A stretch of DNA of 64,000 nucleotides. Origin: Albula goreensis (lineage: Eukaryota > Chordata > Actinopteri > Albuliformes > Albulidae). The notes beneath the pieces are model-generated. The model had not been told where the DNA came from. It was given only the letters and a program-made list of their open reading frames with translations, and did no database searches. The translations under genes and the position numbers were made by a program. The DNA lies in the NCBI GenBank assembly GCA_022829145.1, contig CM040758.1, positions 13,104,628 through 13,168,627 of the forward strand, read 5' to 3'. Each line of letters begins with the position of its first letter. Within the stretch, counting starts at the first letter, position 1. Shown here piece by piece: positions 61,430 to 64,000 of this stretch.

Positions 61430-64000
61430 CTACAAATGTGGACAGACCAAAACCACCATCATTGCTACTACTACTACTAATTCAGCAACTATAAATAGCA
61501 ATAATAACAACAAAAAGAATACATTTGACTTGTATTGTACCTTTAAGCATCTCAGAGATTTTTTTTTTACAGTGAAAGGGGGTTAACCTCATCATGACCA
61601 CTACCAATGACTGGCGCCCACCAGCGAGATATATGGCAGCCATTTTGTAGAAGAACACTTAACATACATCAAATGATGTGTTGGGGGAGGAATATATGAT
61701 AATAACAATCTGCAACAGTCTCATTCTTCCATTACACATATTTGATTTTTAATTTTAAAAGACACCTCCTGTGCCTTTCCAGTTTTCAGAAAAAAGTCTT
61801 ACACCACGTGTGTTAATGCTGTGACCTAGAACACATCCCTTTGAAACAGGATAACATAAACCCAACCCCACAAAGAAGCTTGCACTGAAATGACCTATGG
61901 TTTGAAGATGACTGGTGAGTCTTATATAATGGCACGCATACTGAACATTGGATTGTTCTTGCTCTAGAGCTAGTACAATCTCAACTGACAAACTACTGAA
62001 CGCAAACCTGTCTTGGCACAACTCATACAAAGGATTGAACATTTCCAGTTTTTCATGTTTTGCTGCTGCTTTCATTTTCTCTTTGAATAGTATACATTTG
62101 CCGTCTCCCAGCAACGACACTATGCTTCTGAGAAACAAATCAGATGGTACATGTGAGTTTTAATAGTTACAGGCCATACCATAATTTAATTTTAAAAAGT
62201 TCATACGTATTGAGCAACAGATGTCAAAACTGCATGCAACAAATCTAGGCACAATGGAAGTGGGAACATGGTCACATGTGCTGTTTATTACATTACTTTT
62301 CATACTGACAAGCTTGCTTGTGGTTCACCCCAGTGATGTGTTAGTCATCATTCTGTCACAGTTCATAAGACAATGCTGAAGGTATGTCTAATAAATGATG
62401 ATTACAGCCATTAGTGCTTGGGCAACAACGGGAAGAATTATCTAATAAATAGCTCAGTTGATAAATTCATTGATGCCTATTTGCTGATACCTTATCAGTG
62501 GATTATTCTTTAAACCACAAGAGCAAATACGTGCACATGGAAATTAGAAATCAAGAAGTGGGCTGGACAGAGTCCATATTGTAGTGTGCAGGCTTAGAAG
62601 ATATTTCAGTGCCCAGCCTCTGTACAGGTGTGTCACCGGTTGGGTCCCAACAGGTAAGAGGAGGGAGTGGCCAAATGCTGTACTCCCAGACTGACCCTAC
62701 TGTATGAGTCAGAGCGTCAGGTCTCCATGAGCAGAATCTACACCACGTTCCCTGGTGGGGCGGCCCACTATCGATGGGAAAGTGCTGGTCTAACAGTGTT
62801 AGTGAGTTACTGTTGTGTCAGGGATAGATTTAGAAATAATGCTGTGAACATTCACATAACGCTTGGTTCTAGCATATTCCTGGGATCAGCCACTTGCCAG
62901 CATTTTGTGAGTAAAGCTGGTTTTCTGCAGTGATCCCAGAAAAATGTAGTGACGTTGAATTTAAGAAAAACAAACTGAAAAAGGCTGACATGTGTTCCAC
63001 AAGACAATCTTTCATGGCAAAGTATGCTGTTGTGAGAAATTTTAACAGATTATAACTAATATTTTACTCTCTAATTCTGTCAGTGTCTTCTCCAACAGCT
63101 GTTTTTGTTCACTGTGCGCTACTTTTTCCAGACAGTTGGCCAACACCAGGACCAACACGTAAACAGAATAAGGTAAAATATAACATAACATAAAATATGT
63201 TCATGATTTTTAGCTTCCATTAGCCAATGTTCGCTATGTTGAACATACATCTGGTACTGATATTAAGTAAAAGTCCAAAGCATTGTCTTTAAAGCCTTTT
63301 AATTCATTAAACGTGAAGAGAGGGGAACCAAAATGACCAGATGGATGAAGAAATGACACAGTGCACAGAAGCCTATAGAAACCAATGGTCTCTACCATGA
63401 AGACATTTTTCTCCCTCCAGGTTTAATTTTATTAATGATTTATTACTGATTAAGTCAAAATATCTACTGCATTTGTTACACTGTGGACACAACCCTGCTC
63501 TGTGCCTTGCTTTATTTCCACTCATGTTCCTCATTCCAATAATACACCACACACGAGCCCTTACATCTGGATCACCAACATTTTTCCGGTCTACCTCTGA
63601 ACAATAGGAGATGGATCTTACATGTGTGAATCACTTACCCCTGGTATCAGGCAATGCTGCCCTTCAAGTTATTGTGTGGAGGTGGAGGTGAATACTAAAC
63701 AGAGCCTGGGTGTGTGGGAAGGTTTGGCCTAAGATGGCGTATCAGTGGATCAGTGACTGATGGTAGCTGGGCTCTTGAGTCTGACCCCGACTAACTCTAC
63801 CCATGTTGATGTAACAGCACAGTACAAATTGCACATGCACACCTACACATGTGCCCAACCACATGCACACACGCACGCACGCACGCTCCAGCTGCACATA
63901 AAAGGCCATTCAAGGGAAGCCACAATGCTTCAACCAAACACTTCATGGCAACAACTTCATTATATAGTTGACCATAGGGAACAGTATTCCATTGCAAAAA
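61430..64000 (-). other. mtap: mtap intron 6, partial, running off the right edge
   Basis: No MTAP exon-6 sequence (the YDCWKEHEE region) is present, so this is intron. It holds a short CTA/ACT run near 61467-61481 and a CACG/CGCA microsatellite at 63863-63886. The rest is unique AT-rich sequence. Confidence 0.8.
63863..63886 (+). repeat. (CACG/CGCA)n microsatellite
   Basis: CACACACGCACGCACGCACG within the mtap intron. The reverse-strand frame over it is an artefact. Confidence 0.85.

Noticed and set aside
62667..62933. An 88-codon + strand frame in the mtap intron
   Set aside because: It needs a non-ATG start and has no domain or similarity. The MTAP exon 6 expected near here is on the other strand and does not match.
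63060..63170. Minus-strand open stretch reading LEKVAHSEQKQLLEKTLTEL
   Set aside because: It looks helical and charged, but only about 45 codons are open, no acceptor/donor pair is convincing, and it lies inside the mtap intron. No family recognised.

Overview
The window looks like nuclear DNA of a ray-finned fish. It is AT-rich, intron-bearing and full of CA/GT, GATA and CT microsatellites. It also holds degenerate copies of repeats that I recognise from many teleost genomes. The species cannot be told from the sequence alone.

Only two protein-coding genes can be supported, and both lie in the last 11 kb. The first is a complete two-exon INK4 cyclin-dependent kinase inhibitor on the + strand (53157-54640, 124 codons plus stop), the fish cdkn2a/b (p15/p16-like) gene. 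The second is the 3' end of mtap (methylthioadenosine phosphorylase) on the - strand: the last two coding exons at 61307-61429 and 59938-59976, with the rest of the gene beyond the right edge. The two genes are tail-to-tail with about 5.3 kb between stop codons. This is the arrangement of human MTAP and CDKN2A/CDKN2B at 9p21.3, so each call supports the other.

The left 52 kb shows no exon I can support. By human synteny it would be the interval upstream of CDKN2B toward DMRTA1, a known gene desert, but no dmrta1 DM-domain exon is visible here. The desert alternates between AT-rich unique sequence, simple repeats, and short CpG-bearing blocks of non-repetitive sequence that look like candidate conserved noncoding elements: near 3.2, 6.5-7.3, 8.1-8.5, 14.5, 15.5, 16.3-16.9, 19.0-19.3, 22.2-22.6, 23.4-23.8, 29.4-29.7, 31.4-32.4 and 33.2-33.4 kb. 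Repeats of note are a 31-bp minisatellite of six near-identical units (11780-11965), a 38-bp minisatellite with degenerate flanks (about 34460-35145), a (GATA)n tract of about 116 bp, a (TG)45 tract, a palindromic MITE-like element (12411-12659) and a double hairpin (18371-18531).

No new gene system was found. The most informative observation is in cdkn2a/b exon 2: the frame that encodes ARF in mammals is closed by a TAG four codons into the exon. The gene therefore cannot make an ARF-type second protein through that exon. Almost all other open frames are shadows of microsatellites or chance openings in noncoding DNA.
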